Positions 1 to 7,221 of a DNA stretch of 23,285 nucleotides are shown here, piece by piece. The position numbers and the translations under genes were made by a program. Source of the DNA: a virus. Within the stretch, counting starts at the first letter, position 1. Each line of letters starts with the position of its first letter. A model generated the notes under the pieces. That model was not told the DNA's origin. It saw only the letters and a program-made list of their open reading frames with translations, and did not search any database. Where the stretch lies: the IMG/VR virus record IMGVR_UViG_3300035703_000414, positions 1 through 23,285 of that record. One strand, given 5' to 3'.

Positions 1-101
1 TATGTTTTACCATCAGGACCAGTTGCCTTGATAGTCTTTTTGTCGGCCGAGTTGACAGCTTGACCAGCATATGCTTCAGTGAATTCATTAAACTTTTTCA
101 T
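1..101 (-). CDS. N-terminus of a late protein with a capsid-targeting-like leader (partial)
   Basis: Only the first 33 codons are in the window; the gene runs off the left edge. The ATG at 99-101 follows AGGA at a suitable distance and starts 4 bases after the endolysin stop, so it belongs to the same late operon. The first residues read MKKFNEFTEA, the same pattern (Met, basic, x, aromatic, acidic or polar, then Glu-Ala) as the T4 internal-head-protein targeting peptide and as three other proteins in this window. The next residues are polar and rich in Lys, Ala and Gly. No function can be assigned from so short a fragment; head packaging is an inference from the leader alone. Confidence 0.7.
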   Translation of the reverse strand, partial: MKKFNEFTEAYAGQAVNSADKKTIKATGPDGKT

Positions 102-105
102 GTGA

Positions 106-978
106 TTATCCTAGAAGTTTCTTAAGTGTTGCAGGGCCTGCTATACCATCAGCAGTAAGTTTATTTTTAGCTTGCCAATCTTTCACGGCACGCTTTGCTC
201 TTAAATCATATGTACCATCAACTGTGAGACCAAGTTTTGCTTGAACCGCTTTCACTGTGTCACCAGTTGATCCAACATTCAATGATGTAGTCAGATCAAT
301 ATTTGATGTAGAAACAGATTTAATGACAGGCGCAACAGGAACCTTACCACCAAGAATGGCAAGTGCTGCTTCATACCGTTTCTTACGATCTGCAAGACCA
401 ATGTCGCCGCCATTGATGATCTTTGTCATCTTCACAATATCACCAGTATCAGCAACGGCATTCAGTTTATTTCTATTCCAGAACCAGCAAGCCGATTCGA
501 TAGCACCCTTTTCTGTTGCAACATATACTGCAGCCTCTTCCGCTGTCATACCGATGCTCTTACCAAAGTTGGTGTAGTTCTCACGACCAGTCAATTGCTT
601 TAGACCACGACCACGGAACAACCAACCATCACCCGGTTTTACGTTACCCATCTTGGATACACGAAACTCATCCATGTAAACATAGTTGGCAATCATTTCA
701 GGTTTTCTTGCATATTCTTTAGCATTACGTTTTGGCGCAGGCCCGAAGTACCGACCGAATGTCTTTAGCAATTGTGCTTCAGAATAGTTCAGGTTTTCTT
801 CAAGGGCGGTAAAGTTAGTTGATTCGTGTGCACACTGTGCTACAAATCCTGCAATACGATTTGGTGTATTGATTTCATACTTGGGAAAAATCTCCAACAT
901 GGCCTTATGCCACATTGCAACCTTTTTATTGGTTGGAATCATTGCCGCTAGATGTTCTTCTTTAAATTCAAATGTCAT
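106..978 (-). CDS. Endolysin: GH19 chitinase-like lysozyme with C-terminal peptidoglycan-binding domain
   Basis: A 290-residue muralytic enzyme expected to cleave the glycan strands of host peptidoglycan at lysis. Residues about 10-215 resemble the GH19 fold used by many phage endolysins: the helix with AHES carries the likely catalytic Glu52, and the later GWLFRGRGLKQLTG stretch is typical of GH19 proteins. Residues about 232-290 (GSTGDTVKAVQ ... VDGTYD ... DGIAGPATLKKLL) form a PG_binding_1 repeat. There is no signal peptide, so export would need a holin, which is not seen here. A longer reading frame extends 39 codons upstream, but ATG 976-978 is preceded by GGGGAAG at a good distance and overlaps the upstream gene by only 11 bases, so it is chosen as the start. 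It lies in the late operon, which fits its role. Confidence 0.9.
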   Translation of the reverse strand: MTFEFKEEHLAAMIPTNKKVAMWHKAMLEIFPKYEINTPNRIAGFVAQCAHESTNFTALEENLNYSEAQLLKTFGRYFGPAPKRNAKEYARKPEMIANYVYMDEFRVSKMGNVKPGDGWLFRGRGLKQLTGRENYTNFGKSIGMTAEEAAVYVATEKGAIESACWFWNRNKLNAVADTGDIVKMTKIINGGDIGLADRKKRYEAALAILGGKVPVAPVIKSVSTSNIDLTTSLNVGSTGDTVKAVQAKLGLTVDGTYDLRAKRAVKDWQAKNKLTADGIAGPATLKKLLG

Positions 979-1420
979 AATCTTCCCCATACATTTTCTT
1001 ATATCGTTTAGTGTAAATTGATTCTTTTGTTTTTGCTGTTGCATCACCAGGAGCCTTAGCATATGCTGAAGGATCATCCCAATGCTTTTCCGCACCTTTT
1101 TTAAAGTGTGAAGCTCTGGCAGAGTCAGTTGATTTTACGCCAGTCTTATAGTTTTTTGAAATGTCTGCTTCTCTTAGATCTTTATCAGCGCCATAATATG
1201 TGCCTTTTCCTTTTGTGATATAAGAGTTAACCCTTGCCATTCCCCATTGTTGTGGTGTTGTGCCAGGACGATGTCCTGTGCGCCATGCTGCCATTCCTCG
1301 GTTATATACTTTTCTTAGTATTCCAATGGAAACACCTGATGCAGCAGCTTTTTTAGCCAGACCTGATTCTTCTTCATCAAGTTCAGTAGCTTCTAAAATG
1401 ATCTGTTTAAATGTTTTCAT
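968..1420 (-). CDS. DUF5824-like late protein with capsid-targeting-like N-terminus
   Basis: A 150-residue protein. Residues about 30-85 (GILRKVYNRGMAAWRTGHR, then TTPQQW, ARVNSYITKGKG and a YYGADKDL-like end) match the DUF5824 pattern found in many tailed-phage proteins whose role is not established. It begins MKTFKQIILEATELDEEE, which resembles the T4 capsid-targeting peptide (cleavage after a Glu followed by Ala), so it may be packaged and trimmed in the prohead. The C-terminal third is Lys-rich and polar. It starts 9 bases after the stop of the large multidomain gene and overlaps the endolysin start by 11 bases, so it is cotranscribed with both. A diverged copy of its central motif appears to lie inside the large neighbour (its residues about 410-460). 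Confidence 0.8.
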   Translation of the reverse strand: MKTFKQIILEATELDEEESGLAKKAAASGVSIGILRKVYNRGMAAWRTGHRPGTTPQQWGMARVNSYITKGKGTYYGADKDLREADISKNYKTGVKSTDSARASHFKKGAEKHWDDPSAYAKAPGDATAKTKESIYTKRYKKMYGEDYDI

Positions 1421-1429
1421 GATTGTCTC

Positions 1430-4237
1430 TTAATATTGAACTGTTTTATTTGGTGATGTAAAATTCTTTTTACGCATAATGGTTTTAAAAGTGACTTCCA
1501 CTTCACCTTTTTTACGATCAATAATAACAGGCATATTCAATGATTTTTGTATGTCCTTGATAACTACTTCAAGACCAACATTAGATTTAATCTTTGCTCC
1601 AGCATTGGCATATACTTTACGGAAGAAGTCTTTCAATTCTTTGACATTGATACATGGTGTATTACGTTCATCTGACATACGATCACCGAAGTGCTTTGTA
1701 AATTCAATATCAATGCCGTATTTTGACAATAGTTCATCGGCAAATTTTTCAAGTTCACGAATGTCTGCTTGAGTAATAAGGGCACATTGTGTTTCTTCAG
1801 TCAACATGGCTTCAAATGCTTCATTCACAGACTGATTAGGAGTATCTTTTTTGTACTTCTTTGTTAACTTATCGGTACCCATATCTCCAGCACCATGTTC
1901 TTCTTTCATGGTTTGTACTTTAATCCATTCGCGGGCTGCATTGCTTTCAGGTTTTGTTTTAGACCATCCAGCAATTTTACGATATGTCGACAATACAGCA
2001 CTTTCATAATTAGAACCTTCTGAGTTATCAATAATAAACATCTTTTGACGGAAGAAATTTTGGAACTTACCAATATTCTTTTGTACATCTTTCCACATCG
2101 ATTCTACTTCAGCATCTGGAAGTGAACGTGATCTCATTCTATTTCTAGTAAGAGCAGTATCAAGGTCTGTGTTCACAAAGATCATTGCAACTTCATACCC
2201 AATGGAGCGAAGTTTATCGGCTTGTTTTTCAATCTTTGCATAATCTTTACCTGTACCATCAATAACCAGACCAAGACGACCAGCAACTGCCAATTCCAAT
2301 TTCTTACCAGTGGTGATCTTTGCTTGTTCTCTTGTCTGTTGACCTAATGTTGAATAGATGTCTTCTGGTGTTGGTTTAAGATTAACTTTAACCAAAGCTC
2401 TTTCAAAAACATCATCTGAATTTATTACTTTAAAACCAAGTGATGATAATGCAGTCTTGCCTACAATAAATGATTTACCTGATCCAGGACCACCGGCAAG
2501 AAATACTGCTTTAAAGATTGATGGATCATTTACACCTTCAATTTTTAATGTTGCTGGATAACCTTCATCTCCCGGCTTTTTAGGTGGTAAACCTTTTTTA
2601 CGGCGAGCATTAATATTTGCCCATAGTCCAGCAGATTCATATGCAGGTCCACCAGCTCGTGTATGCTTCTTTTCACCGGCATATTTCTTCATCATCTTTT
2701 TATAGATGCCTTTTTCAATACCACTTACATCGGCCGGTGTTGTTTTATCTAAACTATCGACATCACCATCTTGATCAAGATCACGATGTGTCAATCCATG
2801 TACTAATTGATGCTTAAGAGGAAGACCTGGATTTAGAAGATGTGGTAATTTTGTTGTCGCTTCAGCAACAAAGTTATTTACTTTATTAAATGCATGTTGT
2901 TCATCTGTTAAATGAGAACCATGTTGTTCTGAAAGTCCTTCATTATATACTGATAGGATAACATCAAAATCAATGTTTGCATGTTCTGCCTTTTTCAAGA
3001 GTGCAGACATACTTTTCTGTTCTTGTAGTTTAACTGATTCAAACGCCTCGTCAATTAATTCAAGTAGTTCAAGATCAGATTCTACTTCTTCATTTACATG
3101 TCGATTAAATTTAAAACGACGATCAAACTTTACATTTTTATCTTTTGTAAAAAGTTCATGGAATCTTTTCTTTGGTTTTGTATCAGTCATTGATGCTTCC
3201 ATAAATGATTCAAAGGATTCATTTACTTTAACAGCATCAACATTACCATGTGTTGCATGTTGAAAGCGAATCATTTCAGCTTTTCTTACTGAAGGAAGTA
3301 ATCTCATTGCAATTTTTCCAATTGCCTTTTTACGCTTTTCAACCTGTTTATCAATTTGGATCTTTTCACTTGGTGATAAATCATGATAGTTAGCACCACG
3401 TTCACCAGCAACTCTATTACGAATTAGTTCAATTGCTCTCTTACGTGCTCTCATAACCAATTTTTTATTATCAGCCATTCTCTTGGCTGCTCTCATTCTT
3501 CCTGCTTTAAGCTTTGGCTCAAGTCTACGAAGTGTCTGCGCTCTTTTGAGTCTTTGTGCAATAGTCAATACTGCTTCATCTAATTCAAGACCTTCGGCAA
3601 TGCGCATTCCAGCACGAACAAGTTTATAAACATCCTCGGCATGTGCTTGTAACTTTTTAGGAAGACCTTTTGTAAATGCTGCCTGATCGCCTTGGAGCGC
3701 CAATGCTCTCATCTTTGATGCAGACATACCTGTTACATCATCAGCATCTGGATCACGTTCACCAGCCGATACTACTTGAATTGAATCAAACTTATATACA
3801 TTACCATTATACTTTGACAATAGTGCCTGAAATTCATTGATTCTATCTTGACCAGCAACAAGGATAATATTGTCATACTGGTCTTGAAGTTGTTTCATAA
3901 TATCAATAATTGTTTTTGATGGCGAACTTTTAATAATCCCACCAAACGCAGTTTTGGCAAGACGTAATTTGTCATCATATGAAAGTGGATTCTTTTTTGG
4001 ATCTTGAGTATGTGAAAGAAATACCATAGGATCAGCTTTAGACTTACGAGATAATTCTAAAACCTTATTGACAAGCTTCTCATGTCCAACTGTAATTGGA
4101 TTCATGCGACCCCACGCAATAACGGCAGTTTTACCGGAAGCTTCTTTTAATGTGGGATTGATTTCAATAGTATTCTTAACTAATTCTTTATTTGCTTTAT
4201 CAGTCTTCTTAGAAGACTTATTTTTATCTAGTTTCAT
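1430..4237 (-). CDS. Large multidomain late protein: nucleotidyltransferase, basic helical region, DUF5824-like segment, EF-hand, P-loop kinase, C-terminal nuclease-like domain
   Basis: A 935-residue protein from ATG 4235-4237 (GGAG 5 bases upstream; an ATG at 4252 lacks a good site). In order: residues 38-215, a cytidylyltransferase/NMN adenylyltransferase-like domain (GRMNPITVGHE, the HxGH-type motif, and TGMSASKMR in place of the usual ISSTxxR); 220-330, a very basic helical stretch; 338-350, a capsid-targeting-like segment NESFESFMEAS; about 405-460, a degenerate copy of the DUF5824 motif; 484-497, an EF-hand-like loop DLDQDGDVDSLD; 538-560, LWANINARRKKG ... KPGDEGYP; 570-750, a P-loop kinase with GGPGSGKS (Lys588) and VIDGTGKDY; 803-815, a second targeting-like segment; 820-935, a domain with FTKHFGDRM and a TIMRKKNF end, like phage RelE/EndoU-type nuclease-like domains. 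The separate domains are common in T4-like marine phages. The enzymatic activities, and possible processing into pieces, are inferred. Confidence 0.85.
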   Translation of the reverse strand: MKLDKNKSSKKTDKANKELVKNTIEINPTLKEASGKTAVIAWGRMNPITVGHEKLVNKVLELSRKSKADPMVFLSHTQDPKKNPLSYDDKLRLAKTAFGGIIKSSPSKTIIDIMKQLQDQYDNIILVAGQDRINEFQALLSKYNGNVYKFDSIQVVSAGERDPDADDVTGMSASKMRALALQGDQAAFTKGLPKKLQAHAEDVYKLVRAGMRIAEGLELDEAVLTIAQRLKRAQTLRRLEPKLKAGRMRAAKRMADNKKLVMRARKRAIELIRNRVAGERGANYHDLSPSEKIQIDKQVEKRKKAIGKIAMRLLPSVRKAEMIRFQHATHGNVDAVKVNESFESFMEASMTDTKPKKRFHELFTKDKNVKFDRRFKFNRHVNEEVESDLELLELIDEAFESVKLQEQKSMSALLKKAEHANIDFDVILSVYNEGLSEQHGSHLTDEQHAFNKVNNFVAEATTKLPHLLNPGLPLKHQLVHGLTHRDLDQDGDVDSLDKTTPADVSGIEKGIYKKMMKKYAGEKKHTRAGGPAYESAGLWANINARRKKGLPPKKPGDEGYPATLKIEGVNDPSIFKAVFLAGGPGSGKSFIVGKTALSSLGFKVINSDDVFERALVKVNLKPTPEDIYSTLGQQTREQAKITTGKKLELAVAGRLGLVIDGTGKDYAKIEKQADKLRSIGYEVAMIFVNTDLDTALTRNRMRSRSLPDAEVESMWKDVQKNIGKFQNFFRQKMFIIDNSEGSNYESAVLSTYRKIAGWSKTKPESNAAREWIKVQTMKEEHGAGDMGTDKLTKKYKKDTPNQSVNEAFEAMLTEETQCALITQADIRELEKFADELLSKYGIDIEFTKHFGDRMSDERNTPCINVKELKDFFRKVYANAGAKIKSNVGLEVVIKDIQKSLNMPVIIDRKKGEVEVTFKTIMRKKNFTSPNKTVQY

Positions 4238-4282
4238 TTTATCTCCAATCATAGGTTTGCCGTAGCCTTACTACATTAATAG

Positions 4283-4290
4283 TATTTATA
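4283..4290 (-). promoter_or_regulatory. T4-type late promoter TATAAATA
   Basis: Exact late octamer on the minus strand, directly after the terminator of the DUF1127 gene and about 45 bases before the start of the 935-aa gene. No -35 is present. It should drive the large multidomain gene, the DUF5824 gene, the endolysin and the partial gene at the left edge. Confidence 0.88.
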
Positions 4291-4317
4291 TAAAAGAAAA
4301 GCGGGCATAAAGCCCGC
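4291..4317 (-). terminator. Rho-independent terminator after DUF1127
   Basis: GCGGGC, loop TTTAT, GCCCGC, then TTTTCTTTT on the minus strand. On the plus strand the same stem is followed by CTTTTT, so it may also stop opposing transcription. Confidence 0.9.
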
Positions 4318-4326
4318 CTTTTTCGA

Positions 4327-4348
4327 TCCAATACAGATTTATTGGATT
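4327..4348. repeat. Inverted repeat ATCCAATA/TATTGGAT after DUF1127
   Basis: Eight pairs around a 6-base loop, overlapping the DUF1127 stop codon and preceding the terminator. The same stem sequence occurs in the Hsp20 leader at 16162-16190. Confidence 0.6.
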
Positions 4349-4574
4349 ATTTTTCACCAAGAGTTCTAATATGTTCCTTGGCAATCATTTCAATATCATA
4401 ACGTGAAAGACCAATGTCGCGTAGATCACGATCTGATAGTGAGTCAAGTTCCTTAATGGTCTTTTTAATCATTTTGGCCTTATCTCTACGTTTTTGAAGT
4501 TCCAAAAAGTATGTTTGAAATAGACTGTAAAACTTTGAAAACCCTGTTTGCGATAGTGTAAGTGCGATAGTCAT
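4347..4574 (-). CDS. DUF1127 family small protein
   Basis: A 75-residue protein whose C-terminal half (TIKELDSLSDRDLRDIGLSR, then YDIEMIAKEH) is a clear DUF1127 (YjiS-like) domain. This family is abundant in Alphaproteobacteria and Gammaproteobacteria, where small members have been linked to RNA binding and to phosphate and carbon metabolism. The N-terminal half is amphipathic and Lys/Arg-rich in its middle. The start at 4572-4574 has AGAGG 6 bases upstream. The gene lies behind a 110-base gap containing a hairpin and a near-late-promoter TGATAAATA, and is closed by a strong terminator at 4291-4317. A host-type regulator on a phage suggests capture from the host and manipulation of host RNA or metabolism; this is inference. 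Confidence 0.88.
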   Translation of the reverse strand: MTIALTLSQTGFSKFYSLFQTYFLELQKRRDKAKMIKKTIKELDSLSDRDLRDIGLSRYDIEMIAKEHIRTLGEK

Positions 4575-4597
4575 GTTTAACCTCTGTGATATGTGTC

Positions 4598-4616
4598 AGT
4601 TGTCCCATTGACAACT
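4598..4616. other. Hairpin in the DUF1127 leader
   Basis: AGTTGTC, 5-base loop, GACAACT. It lies in the 110-base gap between the structural gene stop and the DUF1127 start. A late-promoter-like TGATAAATA (one base off at the first position) lies at 4622-4630 on the minus strand. No T tract follows the stem. The rest of the gap shows nothing else. Confidence 0.5.
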
Positions 4617-4684
4617 ATCTATATTTATCACATTTTTTGACTATGAGCATTGACATTATGGTATACCAGGTATCACAATAATAG

Positions 4685-5992
4685 TTAGGTGATTTCTTCC
4701 CAAGCCATTGAAGCAAGTGCATCGTTGCCGTTAGCAGCACCTGTAGCAGCCAATGTAATGATGATACCTTTATTGCTTGCCGCAAATGGATCTCTCTCAA
4801 GTTGATAAGAAAATAGTTGATCTCTGCTTAGGTTAATGGCAGCTGCTCCAGATCCTGCACCAACGTTAACATACCCAACTTGTGCATCACGTCCGCCAGT
4901 AATTGCAGTGGCTGTTATATCATATTCAATGGATGAATCATCACTGGCCGAAACAAATGATGCATCAGTGAGTGTTCCACCGATGATGATTTTATAACGA
5001 TAACTTGTGTTGTTTGTTACGCCGAAGAATTCAACATCTTTCAATATAGCCAAAGCATCTTTAAATGAATCTTTTAGTCTGATTGACATAATAGGTGTAA
5101 AAGTACCTGTAGTAGGTATGTCTTTTGGTGTAGAAAGTGGAATACCTACGCCTCTTGATCTGCCTTCTAGAGTGTAGCCACCTTCAGAAATAACAGTAGA
5201 ACAAATCTGCTTCATCTTGGATGCAGAAGCCGATGTACCAGTGTTTTCAATTTCATATCGAATTGGAAGTATAGCCGTAGTCATATATGTTGTAGTATTA
5301 ATGTTGTCGTTGTGGAAGATATGTGCTGTATACATCAATCCGTCAACCACAAAACCGCATCGAACATCGCCGACACCAAGCCATTCAATGTCAATCCAAA
5401 ATATGTTTGCTTTCGTTATGTCTAATGAACCACGATCTGAGTGTGCTGCTTGAGTAGATAAACCATTGCCGTCAAATTTATCAATATTCCAACTTGACTG
5501 TGGAATTCTTGTTTCTACAACAGAACCTGTAACGTAGCTTCGAAGGACAAGCCAATTACTCGTTCCGTCATTTTCAAAGAATACACCATTTTCAGTACTG
5601 AAATAACCAACTCGTTGACGAACATTTGCTTTTTGCTCATTGAAGACGAACGTATTCATGATTAATAAAGACTTACCCGGCTGATATGCAAATACTCTCT
5701 TTGATTCACGATAGCACTTATCACCAGAAGCAGTGCCAACATTCATATCAACAACGGACTGATTCACTTGGTGCACAGTATTTGCAGTACCACTTGTACT
5801 CGTTGCAAATTTATCATTAATCTGATACCGATGATATGAATCAAATAGTGTAAGTGGATTTGAAACTCGTATGCGACCAAACGCATCTGTTGCAGTTCCA
5901 GTTGAAGTCAATCTACTACTCAGCATATTGACTTCAAAAATAGTTTTGCTATCTGCAAGATATTTTGTAGTATCTGTTCTAAATTGTGCCAT
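4685..5992 (-). CDS. Virion structural protein (T4-like marine phage type)
   Basis: A 435-residue protein with the beta-rich, Gly/Ser/Thr/Asn-rich composition of phage particle proteins. The stretch FGRIRVSNPLTLFDSYHRY near residues 40-60 is characteristic of a structural protein family seen in cyanophage and pelagiphage T4-like genomes, whose exact place in the particle (fibre, decoration or neck) I cannot tell. ATG 5990-5992 shares one base with the stop of the preceding gene (TAATG), which suggests translational coupling; a TTG four codons upstream is in frame but AAAGG lies only one base before it. The C-terminus (SNKGIIITLAATGA ... ALASMAWEEIT) is compact and hydrophobic. It belongs to the late operon from the promoter at 8021-8028. 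Confidence 0.75.
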   Translation of the reverse strand: MAQFRTDTTKYLADSKTIFEVNMLSSRLTSTGTATDAFGRIRVSNPLTLFDSYHRYQINDKFATSTSGTANTVHQVNQSVVDMNVGTASGDKCYRESKRVFAYQPGKSLLIMNTFVFNEQKANVRQRVGYFSTENGVFFENDGTSNWLVLRSYVTGSVVETRIPQSSWNIDKFDGNGLSTQAAHSDRGSLDITKANIFWIDIEWLGVGDVRCGFVVDGLMYTAHIFHNDNINTTTYMTTAILPIRYEIENTGTSASASKMKQICSTVISEGGYTLEGRSRGVGIPLSTPKDIPTTGTFTPIMSIRLKDSFKDALAILKDVEFFGVTNNTSYRYKIIIGGTLTDASFVSASDDSSIEYDITATAITGGRDAQVGYVNVGAGSGAAAINLSRDQLFSYQLERDPFAASNKGIIITLAATGAANGNDALASMAWEEIT

Positions 5993-7221
5993 TATCTTTG
6001 CCAACCTTTAATTGTGTCTGATGAAAAGTTTGCATGAGAAAATTGAAGTCTGTCAATTAACTTAACTGCGCCCTTTCCAATATGATCAATTGCTACAAAA
6101 CCTTCTTGTTCAGTGACTTTATAGCCATCTGGAGTGCGAAGGAATGTACCAATCTGTTTTGCTTTATCTAGTTTGCGGACAATGATAAGTTTGGCATCTG
6201 TGATATAGTTATATAGATCAAATAATGCTACAATTTGTGTTTTATCAGTATTTGCAAAGTATTTCATTAACTCTTTTCGTTTGAGTTCAACCTTACTTTT
6301 ACCAGCTTCGGTTTTAAGTTTGTCTGCTTCTTTTTTATAATAAGCAGTGATGTAATCAACAAGATCGTCAACAAATTTATTAGTATCATTGATACGTTGT
6401 CCTTCTCTAACTTTGGAATTAATAAATGTTTTTACACGAAGAAGCAACTCATCGTTATTTGATATTCCTTCAAATGTAGTTCTTTTTAATTTTGAAAAAA
6501 TCTTACCAGCAGCGGATAAGAGTTGAGTCACTTGTTCTGTTTCAGTCTCTGTCATATTGGCAGAACCTGAAATGTCACGATACATGGCATCTACCGACCA
6601 GACGTTTCTCGACTTTTTGAGATGAGTTGCAATCTCCTCTCCAAAACTTGCCGACATTGTTTCAAAAGATTCTCCTCGATATGTAGTGTGCCAGACCACA
6701 CCGATTCTGGAGGCAAGGATTTGTTTAGCAAGAAGGCTGTTTTTTGGTACCGCGTAAACAATCGTGTTAGGATGAAAAGTAATATACGATTCTCCATCAA
6801 TCTTAACTTCTTTAATATCACTTTTTGCATATAGAAAATCACCTTGTATGACGCCTTTGATGCCAAGTTCTGGTAAGTATTCAAGGGCTAGTTTTAATTT
6901 TGTATTTAAATCACCAGATGTATCAGCATCAATATCAGCATCAGTCTTATATATCTTTGGGTTCTTATTAAAGATACCTTTTTTAGCAACAAAGAACTTA
7001 TCATCCGATGGATCAATACCAGCAAAAATAGCAGGAGCGCCGTCCCATTTAATGGTCACATTGACTTTATTGGTAGTTTTACCGGCCAACATATCACGAA
7101 GCGATTGAAGGAAATTAATTGCTTCACGTGTACCTTCAACACCACCATTCAGAATATTATCTTCCAAATGTTCCATGTGTGTATTTTTGGCTTCAGTAAG
7201 AAATGAATTAAAGCGAATCAT
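5992..7221 (-). CDS. DUF6267 protein: ligase-like nucleotidyltransferase with capsid-targeting-like N-terminus
   Basis: A 409-residue protein. Elements resembling the covalent nucleotidyltransferase motifs of DNA/RNA ligases are visible in order: motif I KWDGAPAIFAG with candidate lysine Lys58, a motif III-like VIQGDFLYA at 124-132, motif IV-like EGFVAIDH at 373-380 and motif V-like AVKLIDR around Lys387. This matches phage proteins grouped as DUF6267. Nucleic acid ligation or end adenylation is therefore likely but not proven; the long insert between motifs III and IV (about 190-340, Lys/Glu-rich helices) is unlike classical ligases. The protein begins MIRFNSFLTEAKN, again like the T4 capsid-targeting peptide. 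Its ATG overlaps the preceding stop (ATGA) with AAAGG upstream, and its own stop overlaps the next start, so three late genes are coupled. Confidence 0.75.
   Translation of the reverse strand: MIRFNSFLTEAKNTHMEHLEDNILNGGVEGTREAINFLQSLRDMLAGKTTNKVNVTIKWDGAPAIFAGIDPSDDKFFVAKKGIFNKNPKIYKTDADIDADTSGDLNTKLKLALEYLPELGIKGVIQGDFLYAKSDIKEVKIDGESYITFHPNTIVYAVPKNSLLAKQILASRIGVVWHTTYRGESFETMSASFGEEIATHLKKSRNVWSVDAMYRDISGSANMTETETEQVTQLLSAAGKIFSKLKRTTFEGISNNDELLLRVKTFINSKVREGQRINDTNKFVDDLVDYITAYYKKEADKLKTEAGKSKVELKRKELMKYFANTDKTQIVALFDLYNYITDAKLIIVRKLDKAKQIGTFLRTPDGYKVTEQEGFVAIDHIGKGAVKLIDRLQFSHANFSSDTIKGWQR

Noticed and set aside
257-577. Plus-strand ORFs, such as 257-577, 2973-3263 and 12935-13414
   Set aside because: They lie opposite clearly identified minus-strand genes, lack ribosome-binding sites and have the Ser/Leu/Phe-rich composition of antisense shadows.
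979-1095. 39-codon N-terminal extension of the endolysin
   Set aside because: It lies inside the DUF5824 gene in another frame, and the later ATG has a strong GGGGAAG site.
1906-2561. Zeta-toxin identity for the P-loop domain of the large protein
   Set aside because: The GGPGSGKS and VIDGTGKDY motifs fit a broad family of P-loop kinases including polynucleotide kinases and zeta toxins; nothing specific to zeta toxin, and no antitoxin, is visible.
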